Below, one piece after another: positions 22,546 to 29,714 of a stretch of DNA of 29,714 nt. The position numbers were made by a program, and so were the translations under genes. Under the pieces are notes generated by a model that saw nothing but the letters and a program-made list of their open reading frames with translations, did not search any database and was not told the DNA's origin. The stretch comes from CAJQPP01 sp041747075 (GTDB taxonomy: Bacteria > Planctomycetota > Planctomycetia > Pirellulales > Pirellulaceae): assembly GCA_041747075.1 (NCBI GenBank), contig JBGTFW010000178.1:1-29714 (forward strand). Reading direction: 5' to 3'. How positions within the stretch are numbered: position 1 is the stretch's first letter; the number at the start of each line of letters is the position of its first letter.

Positions 22546-24435
22546 ATGGCCGTCATCCGGCAACTCCCCCCCTCGGTGGTCAACAAGATCGCGGCCGGTG
22601 AAGTCATCGAACGACCGGCCAGTGTCGTTAAGGAATTGCTTGAGAACTCGGTTGATTCCGGCGCACCGGCGATCGAGGTCGCCATCGCTCAGGGCGGCAT
22701 GGAACTGATACGCGTCACCGACAACGGGCACGGAATCGCGGCGGATCAACTGGAACTGGCCGTCACCAGCCACGCGACGAGCAAGATCGCCGACGCCGAC
22801 GACCTTTTTCGCGTCGGCACGCTCGGCTTTCGCGGCGAGGCGCTTGCGTCAATCGCCGAGGTCAGCCAGTTGACGCTGCGAAGTCGCACGACGGACGCCC
22901 CGTCGGGATTCGAGCTGCGCGTCAACGGCGGGCGGTGCGAACCAGTGAGTCCGTGCGGCATGGCACCCGGCACGTCGATCGAAGTCGCGAATCTCTTCTT
23001 TAACACGCCCGTCCGCCGCCGTTTTCTTCGCACGACGCAAACGGAAATGGGCCACATCAGCGAGGCGTTCGCGCGGATCGCGCTTGCCCGCCCGGAAATC
23101 CACATGACGCTGGCGCACAATGAACGCGTCGTTCACGATCTGCCTCCAACGGAGAACTGGGCGGAGCGGATTAACAGCTTCCTCGGTCCCGACATTGGCG
23201 GCGCGCTGATCCCCGTTCGCGGCACCGACGGTCCCGTTACAATTTCAGGATATGTGGTTGATCCAATACAGAGCCGGGGGAATAACCGGCTCCAGTACCT
23301 GTTCCTCAACGGGCGGAACATTCGCGATCGTTCGTTGCAGCATGCGCTCGGGGAGGCCTATCGCGGGCTGCTCATGACAGGTCGATACCCGATTGCATTC
23401 CTGCGAATCGAGATGCCTCCCGAACTGGTCGACGTCAACGTACATCCGGCAAAACTGGAAGTTCGCTTTGTCGACGGCAGCCGGCTCTACAGCCAGTTTC
23501 TCGGTGCGATACGCAACAAGTTCCTGACGACGGACTTGACGGCGCGGCAGCGGTTAGGAGGCCCGCTCGACGTCGAGTCATCGTCCACCGCTGCGCAATA
23601 CCGCGGCACCGACGGAGGTCCCGCGTCGGCCAGCCAGTCAACCATGACGCTGTCCGTCGATCATCCGGTGCGAGACTGGACGGGCGGTGATCGGGAATTC
23701 CGCCCCTTTCCCGGCGGGCCGAGCGGACCGCGATCGCCCTTTCCCTCGGAAGAACCTGGTATCGAAGCGGGCACCAAGGTGGCTGGAGATCCTTTCAATG
23801 CTCCGCCGTTTGGTTTTCCTTCACAACAACGCGCGACTCGGCATGAAGCCACGCAGCGGTCCGCCTCTTCGCGCGCCGTTCAGATTCACAACCGCTATCT
23901 GGTAACCGAGTCCGAGGAAGGGGTCGTTGTGATCGACCAGCACGCACTGCACGAGCGGATCATTTACGAGCAGTTGCGTGAAAAGGTGCTGGGTGGCAAG
24001 CTCGAATCGCAAAACCTGCTCGTGCCCGAGCCAGTTCCGCTGTCGCCCGAGGAAACGGCGCGGGTGCTTGCTTCGGTGGATGTATTGCGGCAGATCGGGA
24101 TTGTTGTCGAGGAATTCGGGCGGGACACGGTCCTCGTGTCGGCCTACCCGGCGATGCTGGCCAACCACAATCCGGCGGAGATGTTGCGGGGTGTCGTTGA
24201 TCTATTGATCGATGAAACCCGCAAAATTGACGCCCGGGACCTGGTCGACGAATTGCTTCACATGATCTCGTGCAAGGCGGCGGTCAAGGCGGGCGATCAG
24301 TTGTCGGACGCGGAAATTTCCGCCCTCCTCGAACACCGGCAGCTCTGCCAGGACGCCCATCATTGCCCGCACGGCCGCCCCACCGCCCTGGTTTTTTCCC
24401 GTGAAGAACTCGATCGGCGGTTTAAACGGATTTGA
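22546..24435 (+). CDS. mutL: DNA mismatch repair protein MutL
   Basis: MutL is the ATP-driven coupling factor and, in most bacteria, the nicking endonuclease of mismatch repair. The 629-residue protein has the GHKL ATPase motifs VVNKIAAGEVIERPASVVKELLENSVDSG, DNGHGI and TLGFRGEALASIAEVS, a proline/serine-rich linker at about 335-440, and a C-terminal domain. That domain keeps the endonuclease motif DQHALHERIIYE at 464-475 (DQHAxxExxxxE) together with ACKAAVK-type and CPHGRPTA metal-site segments. It is therefore an endonuclease-type MutL, implying methyl-independent strand choice. The upstream leader is the heptad array of repeat copy C. The 3' end overlaps the widest reading frame of aroDE by 35 bases, though the preferred aroDE start lies 100 bases downstream. 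Confidence 0.97.
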   Translation: MAVIRQLPPSVVNKIAAGEVIERPASVVKELLENSVDSGAPAIEVAIAQGGMELIRVTDNGHGIAADQLELAVTSHATSKIADADDLFRVGTLGFRGEALASIAEVSQLTLRSRTTDAPSGFELRVNGGRCEPVSPCGMAPGTSIEVANLFFNTPVRRRFLRTTQTEMGHISEAFARIALARPEIHMTLAHNERVVHDLPPTENWAERINSFLGPDIGGALIPVRGTDGPVTISGYVVDPIQSRGNNRLQYLFLNGRNIRDRSLQHALGEAYRGLLMTGRYPIAFLRIEMPPELVDVNVHPAKLEVRFVDGSRLYSQFLGAIRNKFLTTDLTARQRLGGPLDVESSSTAAQYRGTDGGPASASQSTMTLSVDHPVRDWTGGDREFRPFPGGPSGPRSPFPSEEPGIEAGTKVAGDPFNAPPFGFPSQQRATRHEATQRSASSRAVQIHNRYLVTESEEGVVVIDQHALHERIIYEQLREKVLGGKLESQNLLVPEPVPLSPEETARVLASVDVLRQIGIVVEEFGRDTVLVSAYPAMLANHNPAEMLRGVVDLLIDETRKIDARDLVDELLHMISCKAAVKAGDQLSDAEISALLEHRQLCQDAHHCPHGRPTALVFSREELDRRFKRI

Positions 24436-24535
24436 ATTGAGGGCCGTTCCAGTCCAAAATAGGGGAATTGAAGCCGCCATCCGGTCCGCATTCGTCAAGA
24501 TGCTGGCTGCCTCGCTCCCTGGATTCCGTCGAAAC

Positions 24536-26020
24536 ATGATTTGCATCTCGATCGGACGCGGTCGCCATCGAATGTTGATGGCCGAACACAAGTTTCTGGC
24601 GGAACAAGGTGCCAGGCTGGTGGAACTGCGCCTTGACTATATCCGTCGTTCGGTCAACCTGCGGCGCTTGCTGGCCGATCGTCCCTGTCCGGTGATCGCC
24701 ACCGTGCGACGGCCCCATGAAGGGGGCAAGTGGATGCGAAGCGAGGACGACCGGCTGGTGCTGCTCCGCACCGCCATCGCCGACGGTGCTGACTACGTTG
24801 ATCTTGAGTCCGATGTGGCGGGGCGGATTCCCCGTTACGGCGAGACGCGACGAATCGTCAGTTATCACAACTTTCACGAAACGCCCGACGACTTGCCCGC
24901 GATCTACGACATGATGTGCCGCCTCGATCCGGACGTCATCAAGATCGCGACGATGGCCAACAATCCGATCGACAATGTGCGCGTGCTGCGGCTGATCCGT
25001 AACGCGAAGTTTCCCACGGTGGCATTTTGCATGGGTGAGATGGGACTCCCCTCGCGCATTCTCTGCGGCAAGCACGGTGCGCCCTTCACCTACGCGACCT
25101 TCAACACCGAGCGGATCATGGCACCGGGCCAGTTGACGCACGAGGAACTGACGAACAACTATCGCTACGAAATGCTCGGCCGCGAAACGCGCGTGCTCGG
25201 CGTGATCGCCGATCCGGTGAGTCACAGCTTCAGTCCGCTGATCCACAACGCACTGATTCGCAAGGAAGAGCTGGACATGGTGTATCTGCCCTTTCGCGTC
25301 CCGGCGGAATACCTCGACGAGTTCATGGAAATCTGCCTCGAACTGGACATCGCCGGCCTGAGCGTAACAATCCCGCACAAGCAAACGGTCCTCAAGCACG
25401 TCAACGCCCTCGATGACGTGTCGGCGGGGATCAAGGCCGTGAACACGGTCGTTTTTCGCGGGCACGGGACGCTCGGTTTCAACACCGATTGCACGGCGGC
25501 ACTCGAATCGCTGCGTGAGCATTTGCCGACCAGGTACGAGGACCGGCCCTTCGCGGGGCTGCGAATCATCATACTGGGCGCGGGAGGCGTCGCGCGGACG
25601 ATCGGATACGGACTGCATCGCGAGGGGGCCAAGGTCGTCATTTGCTCGCGCGATTACCGCCGCGCGGATTCCCTCGCGACCGAGTTGCAGTGCAAGTCGA
25701 TGGACTGGGCCGGACGCGCCAACGCCGAATGCGATATCCTCATCAACGCGACGCCCGCCGGGATGCACCCCCACCTCGACGAATCGCCTTTTGAGGAAAA
25801 GTGGTTCGATCGCAGCGTCGTCGTTTTTGATTGCGTTTACAATCCGGAGCAGACGCTTTTTATCAAGATGGCCCGCGCCGCGGGCTGCCCGACGATAACT
25901 GGCGTCGATATGTTTGTCCGCCAGGCCGCGCGACAGCATGAACTGTTCACGGGCATCAAGCCCGACCTTGAGGAAATCCGCGCCGTAATCCGTCGCGCCA
26001 TCAGCGCCGCGCGGTATTAG
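24536..26020 (+). CDS. aroDE: Fused type I 3-dehydroquinate dehydratase / shikimate dehydrogenase (AroD-AroE)
   Basis: The protein catalyses two successive shikimate-pathway steps: dehydroquinate to dehydroshikimate, then NADPH reduction to shikimate. It has about 494 residues. The type I dehydratase domain (about 1-215) starts MICISIGRGRHR and has the Schiff-base lysine Lys136 (DVIKIATMANNP) and catalytic His111 (SYHNFHETP). The dehydrogenase domain follows from about residue 220 with GVIADPVSHSFSPLIHNA, TIPHKQTVLKHVN, GFNTDCTAALESL and the nucleotide motif ILGAGGVARTIGYGL. The frame is open from 24401, but the family start is MICxSI, so ATG 24536 is chosen; no ribosome site is visible. The same fusion order is known from plants and some bacteria, where AroD precedes AroE. 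Confidence 0.93.
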   Translation: MICISIGRGRHRMLMAEHKFLAEQGARLVELRLDYIRRSVNLRRLLADRPCPVIATVRRPHEGGKWMRSEDDRLVLLRTAIADGADYVDLESDVAGRIPRYGETRRIVSYHNFHETPDDLPAIYDMMCRLDPDVIKIATMANNPIDNVRVLRLIRNAKFPTVAFCMGEMGLPSRILCGKHGAPFTYATFNTERIMAPGQLTHEELTNNYRYEMLGRETRVLGVIADPVSHSFSPLIHNALIRKEELDMVYLPFRVPAEYLDEFMEICLELDIAGLSVTIPHKQTVLKHVNALDDVSAGIKAVNTVVFRGHGTLGFNTDCTAALESLREHLPTRYEDRPFAGLRIIILGAGGVARTIGYGLHREGAKVVICSRDYRRADSLATELQCKSMDWAGRANAECDILINATPAGMHPHLDESPFEEKWFDRSVVVFDCVYNPEQTLFIKMARAAGCPTITGVDMFVRQAARQHELFTGIKPDLEEIRAVIRRAISAARY

Positions 26021-26069
26021 CGGTCATTGATCGGCGCTTTGCCGGTGGAGCCAGGTTGGTAACTACCGT

Positions 26070-26187
26070 TTGCCAAGTCCGCGAAATCCGGGTAATCAGC
26101 GGATCGTCCGTTTTCAAATCTCAAATCAGATTTCAGATTCTCAAATTTCAGATTTTCAACACTCAACCCTCAACGCTCGAGACAGGC
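26070..26187 (+). repeat. Partial repeat copy D: inverted core plus ten heptads
   Basis: The core here (GTCCGCGAAATCCGGGTAAT followed by CAGCGGAT, about 26080-26105) is the reverse complement of the core in copies A to C. It is followed by a 7-base periodic tract at 26112-26181: TTTCAAA, TCTCAAA, TCAGATT, TCAGATT, CTCAAAT, TTCAGAT, TTTCAAC, ACTCAAC, CCTCAAC, GCTCGAG. The DUF442 gene's ATG is six bases further on. The GTCGTCAGACC block is missing. Confidence 0.6.
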
Positions 26188-26844
26188 ATGAATTATCGCA
26201 TTTTCCGTCGGGTACCACTGCCTGAATCAGTCATGATCCGCATCTCCTGCGTCGTTTGGGCCGCCCTGGCACCGGCAATCGCCTTGGCACAACAAGACGC
26301 CCCCCTGGCAAACACCAGCGACCATGAACCCGCGCCGGTCCGTACGGCGGAACTGGGTACGATCGAAAAAGTTCACGTCTGCGGCGATCTGTATCTCACC
26401 GGTCAATTCAGTGCGGACGACCTGGCGGCGCTGCGCGAGGCGGGAATCAAGCGCGTCATCAACCTGCGAACGGACAACGAAATGGAATGGCCCGAACAGC
26501 GGGCCGTCGAGGAAGCCGGAATGACCTACGAGTCGATTCCCTTTCGCGACGCAGATTCATTGACGGACGAAGTCTTCGATCGCGTGCGATTACTGCTGGG
26601 CGACGAGAACGAAAAAAGAGCGGGGACGCTGTTGCATTGCAGGTCGTCGAGCCGGGTTGCCGCGGTTTGGCTGCCCCATCGTGTGCTCGATGAGGGCGTC
26701 CCACTGGAGACGGCGATCGAGGAGGCAAGAATCGCGGGACTTCGAGGCAACGAGTTGCTCGACAAGGCGCGTCACTATATTCGTCGCATGCAAATGGGCG
26801 GCAGCGATCCCGGCGGCGATTCGACAGGCGAAGACGACGGCTAA
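26188..26844 (+). CDS. Exported DUF442/BLH-like phosphatase or sulfurtransferase-fold protein
   Basis: The 218-residue protein resembles the DUF442 (beta-lactamase-hydrolase-like) branch of dual-specificity phosphatases. The evidence is VCGDLYLTGQFSADDLAALREAGIKRVINLRTDNE followed by the active-site loop HCRSSSRVAAVW. The loop has Cys151 and Arg156 in a C-x4-R arrangement, shorter than the C-x5-R of true tyrosine phosphatases and like rhodaneses, which is typical of DUF442. A hydrophobic signal (MIRISCVVWAALAPAIALAQ) begins 15 residues in, at ATG 26233, so either ATG could be the start and export is likely. ATG 26188 follows the heptads of repeat copy D by six bases. The C-terminus is glycine- and aspartate-rich. 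DUF442 proteins in other bacteria are linked to sulfide metabolism, but no such genes are near. Confidence 0.78.
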   Translation: MNYRIFRRVPLPESVMIRISCVVWAALAPAIALAQQDAPLANTSDHEPAPVRTAELGTIEKVHVCGDLYLTGQFSADDLAALREAGIKRVINLRTDNEMEWPEQRAVEEAGMTYESIPFRDADSLTDEVFDRVRLLLGDENEKRAGTLLHCRSSSRVAAVWLPHRVLDEGVPLETAIEEARIAGLRGNELLDKARHYIRRMQMGGSDPGGDSTGEDDG

Positions 26845-26851
26845 ACGACCG

Positions 26852-28141
26852 TTACCGCCAGATCGAGTCGCCGACTTGCGGCAGGTCCTCGGCGATTCGT
26901 TCCGGTGCAAACAACGGTTCCCCTTCCCAGGCGGCCGGGGGCCAGACGAGATGCGCAATCAGCGCGGCGGTGTGCTGGTTGAACGGACCGGCAGGCCACG
27001 CAAGCAACGAAAGGACTCGCGTTACCGGCACCGGTTGACCGCTCCGCGCGCTGAGGAGCATGCCGCCATCCGTCGCCGTCATCACGCATTGGGCACTTCC
27101 CGCGGTTCCGCCGACAACAATCTCGTGGTTTCGAAGGCGAAACCCAAGGCCCAGTTGGCGGTACTCGACGTTCTTCACGCCGTGCAAGGTTGCGATTTCC
27201 ATCTCCGCGCACTGGTGGCACGCTTCCAGCAGCCGGGCACCGGCGACGCCCCCTTCCGCAGCAAGCTCGCCGGTCATTTCCCGCAGCCGTCCGTCGACCA
27301 GCGTCGCGGACTGGACATGGAGACTGGCGAAACCCGTGATCGGCTGGCCAAACCCCTTCCAGATCACTTCCTCGAGGTCAATGTTGGAGATTCGCAAGTC
27401 GGTGACCTGTCCGCTCCAGCCTTCGCGGCGATAAAAGAGGCTGGCATTGGCGGAAAATCGGGCGTTTGCGCCTGCGCCTTGCAATGCGGGAAAAAATTCA
27501 TCGACGAACCAGCCGGGAAGCGACGAGTCGCCCGCCTCGATCCGCCAGCAAACCTGCCGCTTGTCGACGGTTCGTTCGATCAACCACGGCTTGTCGTTGG
27601 ACCCGGAACCGGTGAAAAACCCGACCGAGCATCGGTCGCCGGGCGTTTCAACAAGTATCGTAACGTCGGCAAGGCAACAGGATTCCGAAGATTCCGAATT
27701 CTCGCCTTCGTTTCCATGGATGACGATGTTGTCAATGAGAATACGGAGCGGCCGGTCGGTACGAATCGAGCGGTCAACGGCCTCGTCGATACGCCGCAGC
27801 GCACCGCGAAGCGCCTCGACGGTGCCGGCAACGGTTCCAATCGTCAGGATCCGCGCCTCGATGCGGTTGTCCATCGTCACGCGATCGATCGTCAGTCGTG
27901 AATCAAAATCGTCGCTGCCGATCGAAACGTTGATAAAGTCCGTACGCTGGGGGGTCCGTGTTGAAACGCGATTGATGGCGGCGGGCATTCCGAGTAGCTG
28001 TTCGAGCCGCAGCGCCCAGTCAGCCGTGGAAGGCGGAACGACGATCGCCCGCAAGGTTAGCAGCGTCGGCACGATGCAGAGCAACAGGAACGCCGCGCGA
28101 CAAATCAGGCGCTTCGTATTGTCACTGAGCATCACTTCCAT
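26852..28141 (-). CDS. Membrane-anchored protein of unknown function downstream of aroC
   Basis: I do not recognise this 429-residue protein. It has one N-terminal membrane helix (RLICRAAFLLLCIVPTLLTLRAIVV) with basic residues before it, so the bulk should be periplasmic. The remainder is rich in beta-prone segments (FINVSIGSDDFDSRLTIDRV, RILIDNIVIHGNEG, VTDLRISNIDLEEVIWKGF, FASLHVQSATLVDGRLREMTG), reminiscent of AsmA-like or other repetitive periplasmic beta-sheet proteins, but that is only an impression. Cysteines are scattered (ESCCLAD, ACHQCAEM) without a metal or heme motif. It starts 21 bases after the aroC stop and is surely co-transcribed. The 3' end converges on the DUF442 gene with eight bases between the stops. 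Confidence 0.75.
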   Translation of the reverse strand: MEVMLSDNTKRLICRAAFLLLCIVPTLLTLRAIVVPPSTADWALRLEQLLGMPAAINRVSTRTPQRTDFINVSIGSDDFDSRLTIDRVTMDNRIEARILTIGTVAGTVEALRGALRRIDEAVDRSIRTDRPLRILIDNIVIHGNEGENSESSESCCLADVTILVETPGDRCSVGFFTGSGSNDKPWLIERTVDKRQVCWRIEAGDSSLPGWFVDEFFPALQGAGANARFSANASLFYRREGWSGQVTDLRISNIDLEEVIWKGFGQPITGFASLHVQSATLVDGRLREMTGELAAEGGVAGARLLEACHQCAEMEIATLHGVKNVEYRQLGLGFRLRNHEIVVGGTAGSAQCVMTATDGGMLLSARSGQPVPVTRVLSLLAWPAGPFNQHTAALIAHLVWPPAAWEGEPLFAPERIAEDLPQVGDSIWR

Positions 28142-28162
28142 GGTTGGCTCTTGGCGCTGGCG

Positions 28163-29305
28163 TTAGCGCTGGCGGGCAAGCTCCTGAAAACGTTTCCAGT
28201 GGTCGAGCATCTCGGCCAGACTGTCTCCGCCGAACTTGTCGACAAAAGCCGCCGCGACCTCCATTGCGACAACCGCCTGGAGGATCACACTGGCGGCCGG
28301 CACCGCGCAAATATCGCTCCGTTCGTAACTCGCCAGACTGGGTTGTTTGGTCTCCATGTCGATCGACTCAAGCGGCTTTTGCAGCGTGCTGATCGGCTTC
28401 ATTGCGGCGCGAACGACGATCGGCTGGCCGTTGCTCATCCCCGCCTCAATCCCTCCGGCGTTGTTCGTCGGGCGAGCGTAGCCGAGCGTTGCACCGTCGC
28501 GCGCTTCCGTGTCGTACTGGATCGGATCGTGAACGCGGGAACCGGGAAGCGCCGCCGCGCTAAATCCGAGACCAATTTCCACCCCCTTGATCGCCTGGAT
28601 ACTCATGACGGCGGCCGCCAGTCGACCGTCGAGCTTGCGGTCCCACTGCGCGTGCGAACCGAGTCCGAACGGTACGCCCTCGACGCGCGCTTCGATAACT
28701 CCGCCAAGTGTATCGCCCGCCGTTTGGGTCTCGTCAATGAGCGCCCGGACTTCGTCGTCGCGGTGAGGGCAGAGTGAATAAACAATGCTGCGGTCGCGCA
28801 GCGCGCGATGTTCATCCAGCTCACCCGGCGGAACCGGCAGGTCGATCCCGCCCAGTTGCACGACGTACCCCAGCGCGCGAATGTTGAAGACCTCGAGCAT
28901 TTGAGCAGCCAGCGCACCGGCGGCGACGCGCGTCGCCGTATCCCGCGCGCTGGCCCGTTCGAGCACTCCGCGAATCGAACCGAGGTACTTGATTGACCCG
29001 GATAAATCGCCGTGGCCCGGACGCGGGCGCGGCAGTTCACGCAGTCGTTCGAGTTTGAAATCGGCGTTGGTGACTTGCAAACCAATCGGACTGCCCAGCG
29101 TCACGTCCTGCCATGTTCCGGTGACGATGTCGACCGTATCGGATTCGAGTTTTTGTCGACCACCACGTCCGTAACCCCCTTGTCGCCGACGCAGTTCCTG
29201 GTCGATGGCATCGCGGTCGACGGTCAGCCCGGCGGGGAACCCGTCGATCAGCGCCAGCATGGCGCGACCGTGCGATTCTCCGGCGGTCCAGTAACGAAGC
29301 GGCAT
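28163..29305 (-). CDS. aroC: Chorismate synthase
   Basis: AroC converts 5-enolpyruvylshikimate-3-phosphate to chorismate using reduced FMN, the last step of the common aromatic pathway. The 380-residue protein is of normal length. The signatures are LRYWTAGESHGRAMLALIDGFP at the N-terminus, RRRQGGYGRGGRQK, RPRPGHGDLSGSIKYLGS in the middle (the flavin and substrate region), GIEAGMSNGQPIVVRAAMKPI and the C-terminal ERSDICAVPAASVILQAVVAMEVA. The ATG at 29305 is the family start; no Shine-Dalgarno sequence is seen. A weak possible promoter (TTGGCA, 15 bases, TAGACT on the minus strand near 29373-29398) lies upstream. The gene diverges from holA. Confidence 0.97.
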   Translation of the reverse strand: MPLRYWTAGESHGRAMLALIDGFPAGLTVDRDAIDQELRRRQGGYGRGGRQKLESDTVDIVTGTWQDVTLGSPIGLQVTNADFKLERLRELPRPRPGHGDLSGSIKYLGSIRGVLERASARDTATRVAAGALAAQMLEVFNIRALGYVVQLGGIDLPVPPGELDEHRALRDRSIVYSLCPHRDDEVRALIDETQTAGDTLGGVIEARVEGVPFGLGSHAQWDRKLDGRLAAAVMSIQAIKGVEIGLGFSAAALPGSRVHDPIQYDTEARDGATLGYARPTNNAGGIEAGMSNGQPIVVRAAMKPISTLQKPLESIDMETKQPSLASYERSDICAVPAASVILQAVVAMEVAAAFVDKFGGDSLAEMLDHWKRFQELARQR

Positions 29306-29442
29306 TGCAATGGATCAAAAAAGGGGCAACGATTATCCACCCCGCGCGCGATCCGGGCGCAGGGGGGCGAAGTCTAGTCGTCCAGGCGGCGTGCCAACAG
29401 TGCGATTGGCAAGCTAGCATTACCATTCCGGGCTGCGACTTG

Positions 29443-29514
29443 TCCGACTGGTCCGACTGGTCCGACTGGTCCGACTGGTCCGACGTGTCCGACGTGTCCG
29501 ACGTGTCCGATGTG
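29443..29514 (+). repeat. 9-bp tandem repeat array upstream of holA
   Basis: Eight complete 9-base units are present: TCCGACTGG four times, TCCGACGTG three times, then TCCGATGTG; a degraded unit flanks each side. The array occupies the space between aroC and holA and ends ten bases before the extended -10 element of holA. A reading frame across it gives VGPVGP-type or SDWSDW-type peptides, but I see no support for translation. Confidence 0.9.
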
Positions 29515-29523
29515 TCCGGACAG

Positions 29524-29532
29524 TGCTAGAAT
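29524..29532 (+). promoter_or_regulatory. Extended -10 (TGCTAGAAT) for holA, leaderless geometry
   Basis: TGCTAGAAT matches TGnTATAAT with one mismatch. The hexamer ends six bases before the ATG at 29539, so the transcript would begin at the start codon. The surrounding 11-mer GTGCTAGAATC is identical to that before the gene at 1293. Confidence 0.5.
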
Positions 29533-29538
29533 CGAGCC

Positions 29539-29714
29539 ATGAGCACGCTCCACGCCTTTGAATTTCTTGAAAAACCCGCCGAACATGCCGCGGCACGAGA
29601 ACACGGCATTTTTGTCCTCTTCGGCGACGAACGGTTCCTCCGCTTGCTGGTTCAGGACGCCCTCCTCCGTGAAATCACCACCCACGAAGCTGAATTCGAC
29701 ACCATGTTCTTCGA
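29539..29714 (+). CDS. holA: DNA polymerase III delta subunit, N-terminal part
   Basis: The delta subunit opens the sliding clamp in the clamp-loader complex. Only 58 residues are inside the window; the frame runs off the right end without a stop. After MSTLHAFEFLEKP the sequence REHGIFVLFGDERFLRLLVQDALLRE matches the family pattern (V-x-x-L-x-G-[DE]-[DE]-x-F-L near residues 24-36). This start is preferred because the family motif begins about 24 residues in. No Shine-Dalgarno sequence is present; the ATG is six bases after an extended -10. With so little sequence the call rests on this one motif. Confidence 0.75.
   Translation, partial: MSTLHAFEFLEKPAEHAAAREHGIFVLFGDERFLRLLVQDALLREITTHEAEFDTMFF

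Noticed and set aside
24422..25939. Reverse-strand open frame of 505 codons
   Set aside because: It is antisense to the aroDE fusion and contains no recognisable motif.
29374..29685. Reverse-strand frame with collagen-like GPV/GHV repeats
   Set aside because: The repeats come from the 9-bp DNA array, and the rest of the frame is antisense to holA, whose family motif is clear.

Overview
The window most likely comes from the chromosome of a member of the Planctomycetota. It is GC-rich, dense in genes and has few Shine-Dalgarno sequences. The lineage call rests on four things: genes for tetrahydromethanopterin-type C1 cofactor synthesis (DUF447 protein and beta-RFAP synthase) in a bacterium; a planctomycete-style membrane cytochrome with a CxxCH motif; a fused AroD-AroE protein; and a short dispersed repeat (GAAGCGCCAGYGAGTGA) that I associate with planctomycete genomes. 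No 16S rRNA, tRNA, CRISPR array, prophage or insertion sequence was seen, so the lineage is an inference.

Layout. 1-1211: 3' end of kbl, then a reverse-strand gene that reads through only with two frameshifts. 1293-3988: a small conserved protein of unknown function converging on the reverse-strand operon DUF447-mptG-pdxJ. 4276-7291: a sigma70-type promoter, an AzgA/NCS2-like permease and a SAM methyltransferase, followed by a repeat element and a truncated PII paralogue. 7412-9689: membrane cytochrome, Nudix hydrolase and PduO-type cobalamin adenosyltransferase, the last two coupled. 10025-13052: canonical glnB and its uridylyltransferase glnD. 13140-13998: a two-gene unit with an AbiEii-like nucleotidyltransferase. 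14219-16668: two tandem, overlapping ATP-grasp ligases, convergent with a CmoB/DUF1698-like methyltransferase (16687-17538). 17893-20653: efflux-type membrane-fusion protein and MacB/FtsX permease without an ATPase. 20934-22340: NtrC-family response regulator with an altered GAFTGA loop. 22546-26844: mutL, fused aroDE and a DUF442-like phosphatase. 26852-29305: aroC and a membrane-anchored protein of unknown function on the reverse strand. 29539 to the end: start of holA behind a 9-bp tandem repeat.

How the genes relate. glnB, glnD, the PII paralogue and the sigma54-type regulator are all of families used in nitrogen control. aroDE and aroC are shikimate pathway genes. DUF447 and mptG point to H4MPT-linked formaldehyde or C1 oxidation.

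The least explained signal is a family of composite intergenic repeats (6744-6979, 17539-17760, 22351-22545, and a partial copy at 26070-26187). Each carries a core with imperfect dyad symmetry and a tract of 7-bp repeats. The tract ends at, or within a few bases of, the start codon of four unrelated genes: the PII paralogue, the methyltransferase, mutL and the DUF442 gene. The heptad sequences differ between copies but the 7-bp period is kept. The tandem ATP-grasp pair is the best candidate for an uncharacterised enzymatic system.
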